Counted from the first letter of the stretch, positions 51,031 through 61,042 are shown. The stretch is DNA of 64,000 bases from Amniculibacterium aquaticum (GCF_003852705.1 NZ_REFA01000007.1:48687-112686), one strand, 5' to 3'. Program-made: numbers and translations. The notes: generated by a model from the sequence alone, not told the origin.

Positions 51031-51546
51031 CTAACTATTTTTGAAAATCGGAACATTAGAGCATGCCTCGCCGAACATCAACGATTTTACGATGGGTTTC
51101 AGCTGTTCAACCAATTCAATGTATGCATTTTCGGGGATTTCTACATCCGAGCAACCTTTTACCAAAACTCTTTTTCCGTGCAAGTCGCTGTAGTCGTAGT
51201 TGTGTACGGCTTGGTGCATAAGGATGATCTCCAAATCTTCTCGGTTGCCAAACACAATTTTTTTGGTTTCGCCACTAATTTTAGAAGTCAGCAAAAAATA
51301 CGACCAAAGCGGAACGATGGCATCTGCAGAATTGTAAATGTACACAAAACAATCTTTGAACTGTTGAGGATCCAAATTCTGGATTTTTTCTCGGAAATCT
51401 TTTTCTTTTAAAATCAAGCCTTCGTACAGAAAGTCTTTTAAATCAATACCTTTTCTTTCGCCTTTCGGGACTAAATCAGAAAGATCAAAATTGACCAAAC
51501 CGCTATCGGCAACTTTATTTTTTATTTCAAATTCTTCGGACATCAT
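51031..51546 (-). CDS. DUF2480 family protein
   Basis: A 171-residue cytoplasmic protein of a Bacteroidota-specific family of unknown function. Conserved segments are VNFDLSDLVPKGERKGIDLKDFL and HGKRVLVKGCSDVEIPENAY; a Cys near KGCSDVEIP and another in EACSNVPIF are notable. Start MMSEEFEIKNK; the second Met is equally possible. It is divergent from lpxB and upstream of the DUF937 gene. Confidence 0.85.
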   Translation of the reverse strand: MMSEEFEIKNKVADSGLVNFDLSDLVPKGERKGIDLKDFLYEGLILKEKDFREKIQNLDPQQFKDCFVYIYNSADAIVPLWSYFLLTSKISGETKKIVFGNREDLEIILMHQAVHNYDYSDLHGKRVLVKGCSDVEIPENAYIELVEQLKPIVKSLMFGEACSNVPIFKNS

Positions 51547-51639
51547 TATTTATTTATCTTTACACAAATTTATGTTAAATTAATGATTTAGACGGAAGAT
51601 TACTAGAGTCCAAAGTTTAAATTCTAAAAAAGCTTACAG

Positions 51640-52752
51640 TTGAAATATTATATCATTGCCGGAGAAGCTTCTGGGGATCTACACGGAAGTAATTTGATAA
51701 AAGCCATTAAAACGAAAGATCAAACCGCAGAATTTCGATTTTGGGGCGGTAACTTGATGCAAGATGCTTCGGGAGAAAAGCCTGTAAAGCACTACCGAGA
51801 CCTCGCTTTTATGGGTTTTTTGGAAGTGGCAAAAAATATAAAAACCATTTTAGGAAATATTAAATTTTGTAAAAAAGACATTGCGGCTTATGTGCCTGAT
51901 GTTTTGGTTCTGGTGGATTATCCAGGCTTCAATCTTAGAATTGCTGAATTTGCTAAAAGTCTTGGTATTCGGGTGGTGTATTACATTTCGCCACAACTTT
52001 GGGCCTGGAAGGAAGGTCGAGTAGAGACCGTAAAAAAACATGTCGATGAGATGTTGGTGATCTTACCTTTTGAAAAAGATTTTTATAAAAAACACCATTT
52101 CAATGCCCAGTTTGTGGGACATCCGCTTTTGGATGCCATAGAGAATCTACCGAAAATTGAAGAGTCCGATTTTAAAGTCAAGCATCGCTTGGATCAGCGA
52201 GAGATTATTGCACTCTTGCCGGGATCTAGAAAACAAGAGGTGGAGAAGATGTTGGAGGTTATGCTTTCTGTACGCCCTTTTTTCTCTAATTATCAATTTG
52301 TAATCGCTGGCGCTCCGAGTCTTGATAAAGATTTTTACGAAAAATATGTTGACGATCAGGTTCATTTTGTGTCTAACGAAACCTATGATCTTCTCAGATG
52401 TTCCAAGGCGGCGTTGGTAACCAGCGGAACGGCAACTTTAGAAACGGCTTTGCTAAATGTTCCGGAAGTGGTGTGCTACAGAAGTTCGGCCGTTTCGTAC
52501 GAAATCGGAAAGCGATTGGTGAAGAACATCAAGTACATTTCTTTGGTGAATTTGATAATGGATGCCGAAGTCGTGAAAGAGCTCATCCAAAAGGAATTGA
52601 ATACCGAAAATTTGGTGAAAGAACTGAATTTGGTTTTGAATGAAAATCGCACAAAGATTTTAGACGATTACCAAGTTCTTAAAGAAAAATTGGGCAATCG
52701 TGGAGCCAGTGAAAATGCCGCAATAATTATCGTAAACTCTGTTGTGAAATAA
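51640..52752 (+). CDS. lpxB: Lipid-A-disaccharide synthase
   Basis: Glycosyltransferase that joins two acyl-glucosamine units in lipid A synthesis. The 370 residues contain KYYIIAGEASGDLHGSNLI, YYISPQLWAWKEGR, LLPGSRKQEVEKML and SGTATLETALLNVPEVVCYR, all LpxB hallmarks. The start is TTG at 51640: there is no ATG in frame before the conserved N-terminus, and the TTG gives the expected MKYYIIAGEASGD. With lpxK nearby this forms a loose lipid A locus. Confidence 0.95.
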   Translation: MKYYIIAGEASGDLHGSNLIKAIKTKDQTAEFRFWGGNLMQDASGEKPVKHYRDLAFMGFLEVAKNIKTILGNIKFCKKDIAAYVPDVLVLVDYPGFNLRIAEFAKSLGIRVVYYISPQLWAWKEGRVETVKKHVDEMLVILPFEKDFYKKHHFNAQFVGHPLLDAIENLPKIEESDFKVKHRLDQREIIALLPGSRKQEVEKMLEVMLSVRPFFSNYQFVIAGAPSLDKDFYEKYVDDQVHFVSNETYDLLRCSKAALVTSGTATLETALLNVPEVVCYRSSAVSYEIGKRLVKNIKYISLVNLIMDAEVVKELIQKELNTENLVKELNLVLNENRTKILDDYQVLKEKLGNRGASENAAIIIVNSVVK

Positions 52753-52781
52753 TTTTTTAAAATAGTGTAATGCAGTGACTT

Positions 52782-52789
52782 ATAATTTT
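52782..52789 (+). promoter_or_regulatory. comEC promoter (-7 box)
   Basis: TAATTTTG, exact TAnnTTTG, 29 bp before the comEC-like ATG. Confidence 0.5.
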
Positions 52790-52818
52790 GTAACTTAGTT
52801 TTTCTAAAAATCTGGGTT

Positions 52819-54600
52819 ATGAATAGGCAGCCGTTACTCATAGCTTTGTTGGGGTTCATCTTTGGAATATTGTGGGTAGATTCTATCGCAATGTCTCGTT
52901 TTGTGGCCTATTTCATCTTATTGTTTTCTATTGTATGTTTGCTTTTGTCGTTGGGCAAAAGTGTAATTTTTAAAAGAATAAAACCGTATGCATTTGCCTT
53001 CTTCTTTATGTCGATGGGGATGTTGCTTCATCAATTCAATTCTGAAAAATCAAAACCAGTACCTTTTAATAATCGAGAAAATATCGTTTTTCAAATTGAA
53101 AAAAAACTGAACAGTAACGAGAAGTACAAACGATATGAAGTGGAGGTTTTGAAGGTGGGTTCTCGAAAAAATCAAAGCCCTTTCAAGGCCGTGATGTCGG
53201 TTTCAAAAGAAGTTCAAAGTCTGGATTTTACCCATTATTACACGGCTGATGCATTTATAAAAGAAATAGAAACTCCAAAATTTGATTTTCTTTTCGACTA
53301 TGCCAAATACCTTTCCCGGCAAGGCATTTATCACCAAGTTTGGATTGGAGATCGGTTGGAGGCAAGTCCGAAACCCTTGTCGTTTTCGGATCAAATAAAG
53401 CAATTTCGACGCTCTTTATTAACCAAAATATCAGAATCCAATCTCAGTCCAAAAACCAAAGAATTTACCAAAGGAATCATTTTAGCAGACCGAACAGAAA
53501 TGGATGGAGATACGGTTGCTGACTTTACAAGAACCGGGTTGGTGCATATTCTGGCAATTTCCGGCACCCATATGGTGGTTATTTTTTGGTTGGTCTTTTT
53601 TGTTTTGAAAATGCTGTTGCCCTTGTCTCAGAAAAAATTAGCCATTGTCTTGTCTTTGGTTTTTATTTGGGCTTTTACCGTGCTTATTGATTTTGGATCA
53701 TCGGTGGTGCGCAGCTCCATCATGATTACGGCGTACTATATTTTTATTCTGCTGGACAGGAAACCCGATTTGTTGCATGCCGTTTCTTTAGCCGGTTTTA
53801 TGTTGCTTTTTAACAATACCAATTCCTTGTTCGATGTGGGTTTTCAGTTGAGTTTTATAGCTGTTTTGGGGATTTTTTGGCTGAATAAACCTATTGTTCT
53901 CCAATTTCCAAAGCCTAAAAATGAAATTCAAAAATTCATGATTTCATTGTTTGCGGTAAGTCTTAGTGCTCAGTTGGCGACATTGCCTTTGGTTTTGTTT
54001 TATTTCCATCAATATTCAGCTTTGTCTCTCGTGGCCAATCTGTTAATTGTTCCTTTTTCAGAAATTCTTATCGTGTTTTCATTGCTGATGACTTTACTTT
54101 TTGGCTTGGGTGTACAATTGGAATTTTTAATTAAGATTTTTGATTTTCTGGTTTTGAAGTTGCTGGATGTTATCCATTTCTTTTCAGTAAAAGATTGGGC
54201 TTTTCAAGAAAATATTTCCATGTCATTGGTAGAAGTACTTCTGTTGATGGTGATTTTGTTTTTGTTAAAACCCATTTTGGAGAAGAAAAGCTCAAAGCAA
54301 ATAATGAAAATGTCTTGTTTGATGATTCTTTTTTTGGGATTTCGTTGGACTTTAGATTTTTATTTTTTAGAGAAAAATGAAGTTCTAACACTAGAAAATA
54401 GAAAGAAAAATATACTCATTGTTAAAGAAAATTCTAATATTTCGTTTTACATTCCTCAAGAAATGGATAAGGAGCAATTGAAAAAATACATTATTCAGCC
54501 TTATTTGTCGTCCAGAAGGATGAGCGAGTATAAGTTGGAGAAATTGCCAAAAGGAGCTTCTAATGTCTTGATAAATGGGAAGTTATATCCTTTGAATTAG
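52819..54600 (+). CDS. ComEC/Rec2-like DNA uptake channel protein
   Basis: Inner-membrane protein related to the ComEC channel for transforming DNA. The 593 residues have an N-terminal membrane region, a DUF4131-like soluble domain (about 80-185), and the multi-TM competence domain with FTRTGLVHILAISGTHMVVIFW and SSVVRSSIMITAYYIF. The C-terminal metallo-beta-lactamase domain of Bacillus ComEC is absent, as is common in Bacteroidota. It has its own promoter box. Competence in this strain is not shown. Confidence 0.88.
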   Translation: MNRQPLLIALLGFIFGILWVDSIAMSRFVAYFILLFSIVCLLLSLGKSVIFKRIKPYAFAFFFMSMGMLLHQFNSEKSKPVPFNNRENIVFQIEKKLNSNEKYKRYEVEVLKVGSRKNQSPFKAVMSVSKEVQSLDFTHYYTADAFIKEIETPKFDFLFDYAKYLSRQGIYHQVWIGDRLEASPKPLSFSDQIKQFRRSLLTKISESNLSPKTKEFTKGIILADRTEMDGDTVADFTRTGLVHILAISGTHMVVIFWLVFFVLKMLLPLSQKKLAIVLSLVFIWAFTVLIDFGSSVVRSSIMITAYYIFILLDRKPDLLHAVSLAGFMLLFNNTNSLFDVGFQLSFIAVLGIFWLNKPIVLQFPKPKNEIQKFMISLFAVSLSAQLATLPLVLFYFHQYSALSLVANLLIVPFSEILIVFSLLMTLLFGLGVQLEFLIKIFDFLVLKLLDVIHFFSVKDWAFQENISMSLVEVLLLMVILFLLKPILEKKSSKQIMKMSCLMILFLGFRWTLDFYFLEKNEVLTLENRKKNILIVKENSNISFYIPQEMDKEQLKKYIIQPYLSSRRMSEYKLEKLPKGASNVLINGKLYPLN

Positions 54601-54716
54601 CTATCGAATTTTAGTTTTCATGTGTAAATATCTCGCAATTCAAGCAGGGCTTATTTAGAAGCGTTCCAAACTGTATACTTTCTTTGATTTCATTTTTTAG
54701 AACTTTAACAAATATT

Positions 54717-54724
54717 TAACTTTG
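54717..54724 (+). promoter_or_regulatory. sdh operon promoter (-7 box)
   Basis: TAACTTTG, exact TAnnTTTG, 36 bp before the sdhC ATG. Confidence 0.6.
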
Positions 54725-54760
54725 TAGCTATTAATTCAAATTCAAAAAAAATTAAAAATT

Positions 54761-55423
54761 ATGGCGGGATTAACGAGTTCTACCATTGGTAGAAAGTACG
54801 CAATGGCATTGTCTGCAATGTTTTTGCTTGTTTTCCTAATTATGCACCTTTCGGTGAATTTACTGTCGGTTTTCAGTCCAGCTGCCTTCAATGAAGCTTC
54901 GACTTTCATGGGATACAATCCTTTGATACAGTTCGTTATGCAGCCTGTTTTGGGATTCGCAGTGATTTTTCACTTCGTAATGGGTATGGTTTTGGAAATG
55001 AAGAACAACAAAGCAAGACCTGTAAAATATGCAGTGTCTGGAGCGGCAGCCAACTCTACATGGATGTCTAGAAACATGGGGATTTCCGGTTTGGTAATCT
55101 TGGCTTTCTTGGGATTGCACATGTATGATTTTTGGGTACACGAAATGAACTACAAGTATGTTGAGGCTTTGGCTCCCAACCCTGATCGTTTCTGGGAAGA
55201 GTTGCACCACAGCTTTGCAAATCCTTTGAGAGTTGCATTTTATTGCATCGCTTTTGTATTGCTTGGTCTGCATTTGGCACACGGATTTCAGTCTTCATTC
55301 CAATCCATTGGTGCGAGACATCCAAAGTACACTCCATGCATTAAAAATTTCGGGAAGTGGTATTCTATCCTAATTCCTGCAGGATTCATGTTTGTTGCAT
55401 TATTTCATTTTTTCACTAAATAA
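54761..55423 (+). CDS. sdhC: Succinate dehydrogenase cytochrome b subunit
   Basis: Membrane anchor of complex II; passes electrons to menaquinone. The 220 residues have five hydrophobic segments with His residues in several of them ([36 protein letters not shown]), fitting the diheme b558-type single-anchor family. It starts the sdhCA-x-B operon, 14 bp before sdhA. Confidence 0.93.
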   Translation: MAGLTSSTIGRKYAMALSAMFLLVFLIMHLSVNLLSVFSPAAFNEASTFMGYNPLIQFVMQPVLGFAVIFHFVMGMVLEMKNNKARPVKYAVSGAAANSTWMSRNMGISGLVILAFLGLHMYDFWVHEMNYKYVEALAPNPDRFWEELHHSFANPLRVAFYCIAFVLLGLHLAHGFQSSFQSIGARHPKYTPCIKNFGKWYSILIPAGFMFVALFHFFTK

Positions 55424-55437
55424 TATCCATTAAAGAT

Positions 55438-57450
55438 ATGGGAATATTAGATTCAAAAATTCCAGCAGGTCCATTGAAGGACAAATGGACTAATCATAAA
55501 GACCACATGAACTTGGTTGCTCCTAACAACCGTGATAAAATTGATATCATTGTTGTAGGAACCGGTTTGGCAGGTGGTTCTGCTGCTGCAACTTTGGCAG
55601 AGCAAGGTTACAATGTAAAAGCTTTTTGCTACCAAGATTCACCAAGAAGAGCACACTCTATTGCTGCTCAAGGAGGGATTAACGCTGCAAAAAATTATCA
55701 AGGAGACGGTGACTCTACCTATAGATTGTTTTATGATACCATCAAAGGTGGTGATTACAGAGCGAGAGAAGCCAATGTATATCGTTTGGCAGAAGTTTCT
55801 GCAAACATCATCGACCAATGTGTAGCGCAAGGCGTTCCTTTTGGTAGAGAATACGGAGGTCAGTTGGACAACCGTTCTTTCGGTGGGGTTCAGGTTAAAA
55901 GAACTTTCTATGCAAAAGGACAAACCGGTCAGCAGTTGTTGTTAGGAGCTTATTCTGCAATGAGCCGCCAGATTGGTAAAGGCCGTATCAAAATGTACAA
56001 CCGTCACGAAATGATGGAATTGGTTTTGGTAGATGGAAAAGCAAGAGGGATTATCGCAAGAAATTTAGTGACTGGAGAAATTGAAAAACACTCTGCACAT
56101 GCTGTTGTTATCGCATCCGGAGGTTACGGAAATGTTTATTTCCTTTCAACAAATGCAATGGGATCCAACACTTCAGCTGCTTGGAAAATTCACAAAAAAG
56201 GAGCTTATTTCGCTAATCCTTGTTATGTACAGATCCACCCGACTTGTATTCCGGTACATGGAACGCAGCAGTCTAAACTGACTTTGATGTCAGAATCTCT
56301 TAGAAACTCCGGAAGAATCTGGGTTCCTAAAAAGATTGAAGATGCAGTTGCAATTAGAGAAGGGAAATTGAAACCTCAAGACATAAAAGCGGAAGACAGA
56401 GATTACTATTTGGAAAGAAGATATCCGGCTTTCGGTAACTTGGTGCCAAGAGATGTGGCTTCTAGAGCTGCAAAAGAAAGATGTGATGCAGGTTTTGGAA
56501 TCGAAAACAACGATACCAAAGAAGGAGTTTACTTGGATTTCTCTACCGAAATTCAGAAAAAAGGTAAAGAAGCTGCCATCGAAAAAAATATTCACAACCC
56601 GTCCGAGCAACAGATTTACGATCTTGGAAAGGCTTGGGTTGAAGAAAAATACGGTAACCTTTTCGTGATGTACGAAAAAATTACGGCCGACAACCCGTAT
56701 GTTACTCCAATGAAAATTTATCCTGCAGTACACTACACCATGGGTGGGGTTTGGGTAGATTATAACCTGCAATCGACAATTCCTGGTTGTTTTGTAATTG
56801 GTGAGGCCAACTTCTCTGACCACGGAGCGAATAGATTAGGAGCATCTGCTCTTATGCAAGGTCTTGCAGACGGATATTTCGTATTGCCTTATACCATTGC
56901 AGATTATCTTTCTGCAGACATCCGTACGGGTGAGATCCCAACCAATTCTCCTGCTTTTGACGAAGCTGAGAAGTCGGTGAAAGACAGAATTAATTTCTTC
57001 ATTAACAACAAAGGAACTCACTCTGTTGATTATTTCCATAAAAAATTAGGACACATCATGTGGAATAAAGTTGGTATGGGAAGAACTCCGGAAGGTTTGC
57101 AAGAAGCCATCAAGGAAATTGAAGAAGTAAGAAAAGATTTCTGGCAAAATGTTCGTGTTCCTGGTGAAGCCAACGAAATGAACATGGAACTGGAAAAAGC
57201 ATGCAGAGTGGCCGATTTCCTAGAATTGGGACAATTGATGGCCATTGATGCATTGAACAGAAAAGAATCTTGTGGAGGTCACTTCCGTTGGGATCATGCA
57301 ACTGAGGAAGGTGAGGCAGAAAGAGACGATGTGAACTTTAAATATGTTGCCGCTTGGGAATATAAAGGTGATGATATCAATGCTGAAACCATGCACAAAG
57401 AAGACTTGATCTACGAAAATATCGAAGTGAAAACAAGAAGTTATAAATAG
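55438..57450 (+). CDS. sdhA: Succinate dehydrogenase flavoprotein subunit
   Basis: Oxidises succinate to fumarate using covalent FAD. The 670 residues carry the dinucleotide fold [17 protein letters not shown], the covalent-FAD His in [15 protein letters not shown], substrate residues in [15 protein letters not shown], and [19 protein letters not shown]. Length is normal for the Bacteroidota/epsilon-type enzyme. The next gene begins 4 bp after the stop and is not sdhB. Confidence 0.97.
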   Translation: MGILDSKIPAGPLKDKWTNHKDHMNLVAPNNRDKIDIIVVGTGLAGGSAAATLAEQGYNVKAFCYQDSPRRAHSIAAQGGINAAKNYQGDGDSTYRLFYDTIKGGDYRAREANVYRLAEVSANIIDQCVAQGVPFGREYGGQLDNRSFGGVQVKRTFYAKGQTGQQLLLGAYSAMSRQIGKGRIKMYNRHEMMELVLVDGKARGIIARNLVTGEIEKHSAHAVVIASGGYGNVYFLSTNAMGSNTSAAWKIHKKGAYFANPCYVQIHPTCIPVHGTQQSKLTLMSESLRNSGRIWVPKKIEDAVAIREGKLKPQDIKAEDRDYYLERRYPAFGNLVPRDVASRAAKERCDAGFGIENNDTKEGVYLDFSTEIQKKGKEAAIEKNIHNPSEQQIYDLGKAWVEEKYGNLFVMYEKITADNPYVTPMKIYPAVHYTMGGVWVDYNLQSTIPGCFVIGEANFSDHGANRLGASALMQGLADGYFVLPYTIADYLSADIRTGEIPTNSPAFDEAEKSVKDRINFFINNKGTHSVDYFHKKLGHIMWNKVGMGRTPEGLQEAIKEIEEVRKDFWQNVRVPGEANEMNMELEKACRVADFLELGQLMAIDALNRKESCGGHFRWDHATEEGEAERDDVNFKYVAAWEYKGDDINAETMHKEDLIYENIEVKTRSYK

Positions 57451-57454
57451 AATT

Positions 57455-58033
57455 ATGAAAAATTTAAAAAAAACATATATATTATTAGCTTCAATATTTG
57501 GATTAATTTCAATATTTTCTCAAAATATTACTACTCAAGATATAATTAAACCATCTGAAGGAAAATCTTTAGTGTATTTCGTGAGATCTGGAGCTGGATT
57601 TGCTTTAAATTTTAGAATTTATGATAAAGATAAATTTTTGGGGGCAGTTTCTGGAAGTAGTTATCTTGTATATGAATGTGAACCTGGAGAACATTTATTT
57701 TGGGCTACTTCTGAAAATAGAGATTATGTAGAAGCAAATCTAGCTCCTAATTCGGTATATGTAATTAATGCAGAAGGGCAAATGGGAGCTTTTATTGCCG
57801 GGGTTAATTTAAAACCATTAAATCCAAATGAATTTAGTGACAAGAAATTATTTTATAGAGTTATTAAAAATGACACAAAACAAATTTTTAGTAATCCTAC
57901 TGACAATAAAAGTGAAAATATTAAAAAAGGATTAGAGACATATAATAGCTTAAAAGCTAATAAATCTAGCAAAATACAAATTTTAGATATTTCTTGGAAA
58001 TTTGAAAATGCTGATAAACCTACTAGAAATTAA
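57455..58033 (+). CDS. DUF2846-like exported protein between sdhA and sdhB
   Basis: A 192-residue protein with a signal peptide (TYILLASIFGLISIFSQN), then a DUF2846-like beta domain (KSLVYFVRSGAGFALNFRIYD...GSSYLVYECEPGEHLFWATSEN), and a Lys/Asn-rich tail. Family members are mostly uncharacterised exported proteins. It lies 4 bp after sdhA and 19 bp before sdhB, so it must be in the same transcript. It is more AT-rich than its neighbours (many AAA, AAT, TTA codons), suggesting later acquisition. A role in complex II is not implied by the sequence. Confidence 0.75.
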   Translation: MKNLKKTYILLASIFGLISIFSQNITTQDIIKPSEGKSLVYFVRSGAGFALNFRIYDKDKFLGAVSGSSYLVYECEPGEHLFWATSENRDYVEANLAPNSVYVINAEGQMGAFIAGVNLKPLNPNEFSDKKLFYRVIKNDTKQIFSNPTDNKSENIKKGLETYNSLKANKSSKIQILDISWKFENADKPTRN

Positions 58034-58052
58034 TCTCCAAAATCATTAAGAA

Positions 58053-58820
58053 ATGAGTGCAAAAAAAGGACTTAATCTGACTCTGAAAATTTGGAGACAG
58101 AAAAATAATAAATCAAAAGGTCAGTTCGAGGTTTACAAAGTATCTGATATTTCTACAGATTCATCATTCTTGGAAATGTTGGACATCCTGAACGAAAACC
58201 TAGTTAATGAAGGTAAAGAGCCTATCGCTTTCGACCACGACTGTCGTGAAGGGATCTGCGGAATGTGCTCTCTATACATCAACGGTAGAGCTCACGGACC
58301 GGATACCGGGATTACCACTTGCCAGTTGCACATGAGAATGTTCAAAGATGGCGAAACCATTACCATCGAACCTTGGAGATCTGCAGCATTCCCGGTTATT
58401 AAAGACTTGGTGGTGGACAGATCTGCTTTCGACAGAATTATGGCTGCCGGTGGTTTCGTTTCTGTGAATACTTCTGGAAATACTTTGGATGCCAACGCAA
58501 TTCCTGTTCCGAAAGAAGATGCCGATAAAGCAATGGATGCCGCAGCATGTATCGGTTGTGGTGCTTGTGTTGCCACTTGTAAAAACGGTTCTGCAGCGCT
58601 ATTTGTAGGTGCTAAAGTTTCTCAATACGCACTATTGCCTCAAGGTAAAGTAGAAGCGAAGAGAAGAGTACTGAACATGGTGAAGCAAATGGATGAAGAA
58701 GGTTTCGGAGCGTGTTCCAACACCGGAGCTTGTGAGGTGGAATGTCCTAAAGGAATTTCCCTAGAAAACATCGCAAGAATGAACAGAGAATATCTTTCTG
58801 CTTTTGTAGATAGAGGATAG
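58053..58820 (+). CDS. sdhB: Succinate dehydrogenase iron-sulfur subunit
   Basis: Transfers electrons from FAD to the membrane subunit. The 255 residues have the [2Fe-2S] ligands in [20 protein letters not shown], the [4Fe-4S] motif [11 protein letters not shown], and the [3Fe-4S] motif [12 protein letters not shown]. It completes complex II and ends at a strong terminator. Confidence 0.97.
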   Translation: MSAKKGLNLTLKIWRQKNNKSKGQFEVYKVSDISTDSSFLEMLDILNENLVNEGKEPIAFDHDCREGICGMCSLYINGRAHGPDTGITTCQLHMRMFKDGETITIEPWRSAAFPVIKDLVVDRSAFDRIMAAGGFVSVNTSGNTLDANAIPVPKEDADKAMDAAACIGCGACVATCKNGSAALFVGAKVSQYALLPQGKVEAKRRVLNMVKQMDEEGFGACSNTGACEVECPKGISLENIARMNREYLSAFVDRG

Positions 58821-58843
58821 TTTCTTTTTCAAAATAATTTTAG

Positions 58844-58874
58844 AACCTTTCGGAATTATCCGGAAGGTTTTTTT
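58844..58874 (+). terminator. sdh operon terminator
   Basis: AACCTTTCGG / CCGGAAGGTT with loop AATTAT followed by a T run, 24 bp after sdhB. Confidence 0.92.
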
Positions 58875-58901
58875 ATCTTTAAACCAAAATGAAATCTAAA
58901 A

Positions 58902-59447
58902 ATGGACATCAAAATCATTAAAAAAAATGAAATACAGCCCCAGATTTGGGAGGGAGGCAAGACTTTTCAGTATTTTATATTCCCCGAACAGTCCAGTTAT
59001 ACGGACAGAAATTTTGATTTTAGAATTTCCTCTGCGACCATAGAGAAGGTGCCTTCTGCATTCACGAGGTTTTCGGGTTATAAAAGATTTTTGGTGATGT
59101 TGGATGAAGATCTGAGTATCGAGAAGAATGGAAAACGAGAATATTATCTGGAACACGAAGTTTTTGATTTCGATTCTTCGGACGAGATTCGATCTTTTTC
59201 TTTGGGTTCGGATTTTAATTTGATGGTGAAAAAACAACACAAGAAGTTTAGCGTTTTGGTTTCTAAAACCTTTGTCAGCACCAGTGATTTTGTTTTTGTT
59301 TTCGCCTTGGTTGGAGCGAAAATCAGTGTAAATAATCAACCATTTACTTTAGAAAAAGGAAATCTATTGATGGTGAACAACAACTCTCGGGAAAGCATCA
59401 ACCTAAAATCAGAAACTCCTGTAATTTTCGGAGAGATTCATTTTTAA
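58902..59447 (+). CDS. HutD/Ves-like cupin protein
   Basis: A 181-residue cytoplasmic protein resembling the HutD family, a small cupin family found in some histidine-utilisation loci. The signature is seen in WEGGKTFQYFIFPEQSSYTDRNFDFRIS and AFTRFSGYKRFLVMLDEDLSI. There are no hut genes here, so a histidine role is not supported. It has no strong link to the following cassette: about 190 bp of AT-rich DNA with a repeated leader lies between. Confidence 0.78.
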   Translation: MDIKIIKKNEIQPQIWEGGKTFQYFIFPEQSSYTDRNFDFRISSATIEKVPSAFTRFSGYKRFLVMLDEDLSIEKNGKREYYLEHEVFDFDSSDEIRSFSLGSDFNLMVKKQHKKFSVLVSKTFVSTSDFVFVFALVGAKISVNNQPFTLEKGNLLMVNNNSRESINLKSETPVIFGEIHF

Positions 59448-59511
59448 ATTGAAGGATGATTTTAGTATTATTGGGAAATTGTTGAATGTTTGTAGTGGTT
59501 TTTTAATTTTT

Positions 59512-59636
59512 TTTCAAAAAAGTTTAAATTTTATTTGCATATTGTTTTTTTTTTTTTTTTGCTTTGTCTTGTTAATCCAGTTGCGCAAAAAAAAATTGAC
59601 AAAAAAATTAAATTTAAACTTTAAAAAATTAACATT
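59512..59636 (+). repeat. Leader repeat, copy 1, with T16 tract
   Basis: Leader directly before the first small Cys-rich gene. It contains TTTAAATTTTATTTGC, a run of 16 T (59545-59560), GCTTTGTCTTGTTAATCC, a GCGCAAA box, and TTTAAACTTTAAAAAATTAA just before the ATG. Nearly the same sequence recurs at 63757-63875. The TTTATTTG piece is one base off TAnnTTTG, so the T run may lie close to the transcription start. A 63-codon frame over this AT-rich stretch is not credible. Confidence 0.8.
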
Positions 59637-59948
59637 ATGAAAAAATTAGCTTTAGGACTGTTACTAACGGTTGGTACAACGGCAAGTATGTTTGCTGGAG
59701 ACAATATGAACAAATCAACAAAAATAATTAAGGAAAACAAGAATGCTTTATTATCCTGTCTGCACGGTTATAAATTGGTATTGGTTGATTGTGATGGAAA
59801 GAAAACCAGTATGAATGTTGGCTCTATGGAAGGTGGTTGTGGTGATAACGAAGACGGATCAATCATTTTTCATGTTTCTTATAAAAACACATGCGGTCCT
59901 TGGAAAAGTTTTTCTGAAGCATTGGATCAAATTCAAGATATATTATAA
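59637..59948 (+). CDS. Small secreted four-Cys protein 1
   Basis: I recognise no family. The 103 residues have a signal peptide (MKKLALGLLLTVGTTASMFAG), then a mature part with Cys at 41, 52, 68 and 86, spacing C-x10-C-x15-C-x17-C. The protein at 60710 has the identical spacing. Asp before the second Cys and Gly after the third are shared. A pair of disulfides in a secreted peptide is likely. It is 3 bp before the GLPGLI gene, so the two are co-expressed. Confidence 0.82.
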   Translation: MKKLALGLLLTVGTTASMFAGDNMNKSTKIIKENKNALLSCLHGYKLVLVDCDGKKTSMNVGSMEGGCGDNEDGSIIFHVSYKNTCGPWKSFSEALDQIQDIL

Positions 59949-59951
59949 ATT

Positions 59952-60698
59952 ATGAAGAAAATTTTCGCTTATTTTTTACTTATTGCATCGGTAACCGTTT
60001 ATTCTCAAAACACAATTGTTCGGTATGTAGAATATAGAAAAGATGTACAGCAAACCAATGTTTCGTTTTTGATTTACGATGACAAAAGTTCTCTGAATTT
60101 CCCAATCTACAACAAAGATTATAAGACATACCAAGAACTGTTGAATGATAAAAGTTATACCGAAGATGAAAGGAATATTAGGAATTACACCAAGAAAGAT
60201 TTGTATTCCAATGAGTTTTTTGTAGAGAGTGAAGTTGTAAATAAGCCGTTTCTTTACAGGGATGAGATCCCTACCATTAATTGGACCTTTGAAAAAGGGA
60301 GTGAGAAAATATTAAATTACGATTGCAATATCGCTACAGCAAAATTTCGAGGGAGAAACTATAAAGTCTGGTACGCTAAAGAAATTCCCGTACCCATAGG
60401 GCCATGGAAATTGGGAGGTTTGCCAGGGTTGATTCTGAAAGTAGATGGAGACAAAGGCGAATATACATTCGAAGCCACAGAATTGGTTTTCAACTCAAAG
60501 TTACCAAGGCCTCATAAATTTGTCGATCTCTATACCAAGTATTCCAAGTACATCATCCCTTTCAGTAAGTATGTTGAAGTTGAAAATAAATTAAATGAAG
60601 AGCAGAGACAGAAAATTATCGCTCAATTACCCAAAAACACCAATTTGACAATATCGTCACCTTCCAGAGAGGGCTTAATCGAATTAGAAATCGAATAA
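59952..60698 (+). CDS. GLPGLI family exported protein
   Basis: A 248-residue exported protein of the Bacteroidota GLPGLI family, of unknown function. The signal peptide (FLLIASVTVYSQ) is followed by a beta-rich domain with YDCNIATAKFRGRNYKVWYA and the namesake motif GPWKLGGLPGLILKV (about 150-164). It sits between two small Cys-rich secreted proteins with 3- and 11-bp gaps, upstream of a receptor-like gene. GLPGLI genes commonly neighbour outer-membrane receptor genes in Bacteroidota. Confidence 0.92.
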   Translation: MKKIFAYFLLIASVTVYSQNTIVRYVEYRKDVQQTNVSFLIYDDKSSLNFPIYNKDYKTYQELLNDKSYTEDERNIRNYTKKDLYSNEFFVESEVVNKPFLYRDEIPTINWTFEKGSEKILNYDCNIATAKFRGRNYKVWYAKEIPVPIGPWKLGGLPGLILKVDGDKGEYTFEATELVFNSKLPRPHKFVDLYTKYSKYIIPFSKYVEVENKLNEEQRQKIIAQLPKNTNLTISSPSREGLIELEIE

Positions 60699-60709
60699 TA
60701 CATACACTT

Positions 60710-61036
60710 ATGAAAACAAAAATATTTTCACTGTTGTTTTTAACAGTTTTTACAGCGCTATCATTTGCAAATTCAAATGAAAACAAAATCCCAACAACAA
60801 GGATTATAGAAAAAATAGATGCAGACAATTCTTGCTATCATCAATTTGTTGCAGTGACCGAAGATTGCTATGGTTTTAGATCCTACCAACAATTAGGAGG
60901 TAACTCAGGTGATTGTGGGACATCACCAGCCAACTCGACCATAAGACACGAAACGGTTGTTGATGCCTGTGATCATAATGCGGCACAATCATTTTTAATT
61001 AAATTAGTAGAAACCATTGTTGATGTAGTGCGATAG
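60710..61036 (+). CDS. Small secreted four-Cys protein 2
   Basis: A 108-residue protein with a signal peptide (MKTKIFSLLFLTVFTALSFAN) and Cys at 42, 53, 69 and 87, again C-x10-C-x15-C-x17-C, as in the protein at 59637. Apart from SC, DC and CG around the cysteines the two share little sequence, so they are diverged paralogues. The C-terminus ends in a helix-like LIKLVETIVDVVR. It lies 6 bp before the receptor-like gene. Confidence 0.82.
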   Translation: MKTKIFSLLFLTVFTALSFANSNENKIPTTRIIEKIDADNSCYHQFVAVTEDCYGFRSYQQLGGNSGDCGTSPANSTIRHETVVDACDHNAAQSFLIKLVETIVDVVR

Positions 61037-61042
61037 TAAGTT

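Noticed and set aside
59449..59640. 63-codon frame in the leader before the first Cys-rich gene
   Set aside because: Its product is driven by poly-T and poly-A runs (a row of Phe and Lys) and it covers a repeated non-coding leader.
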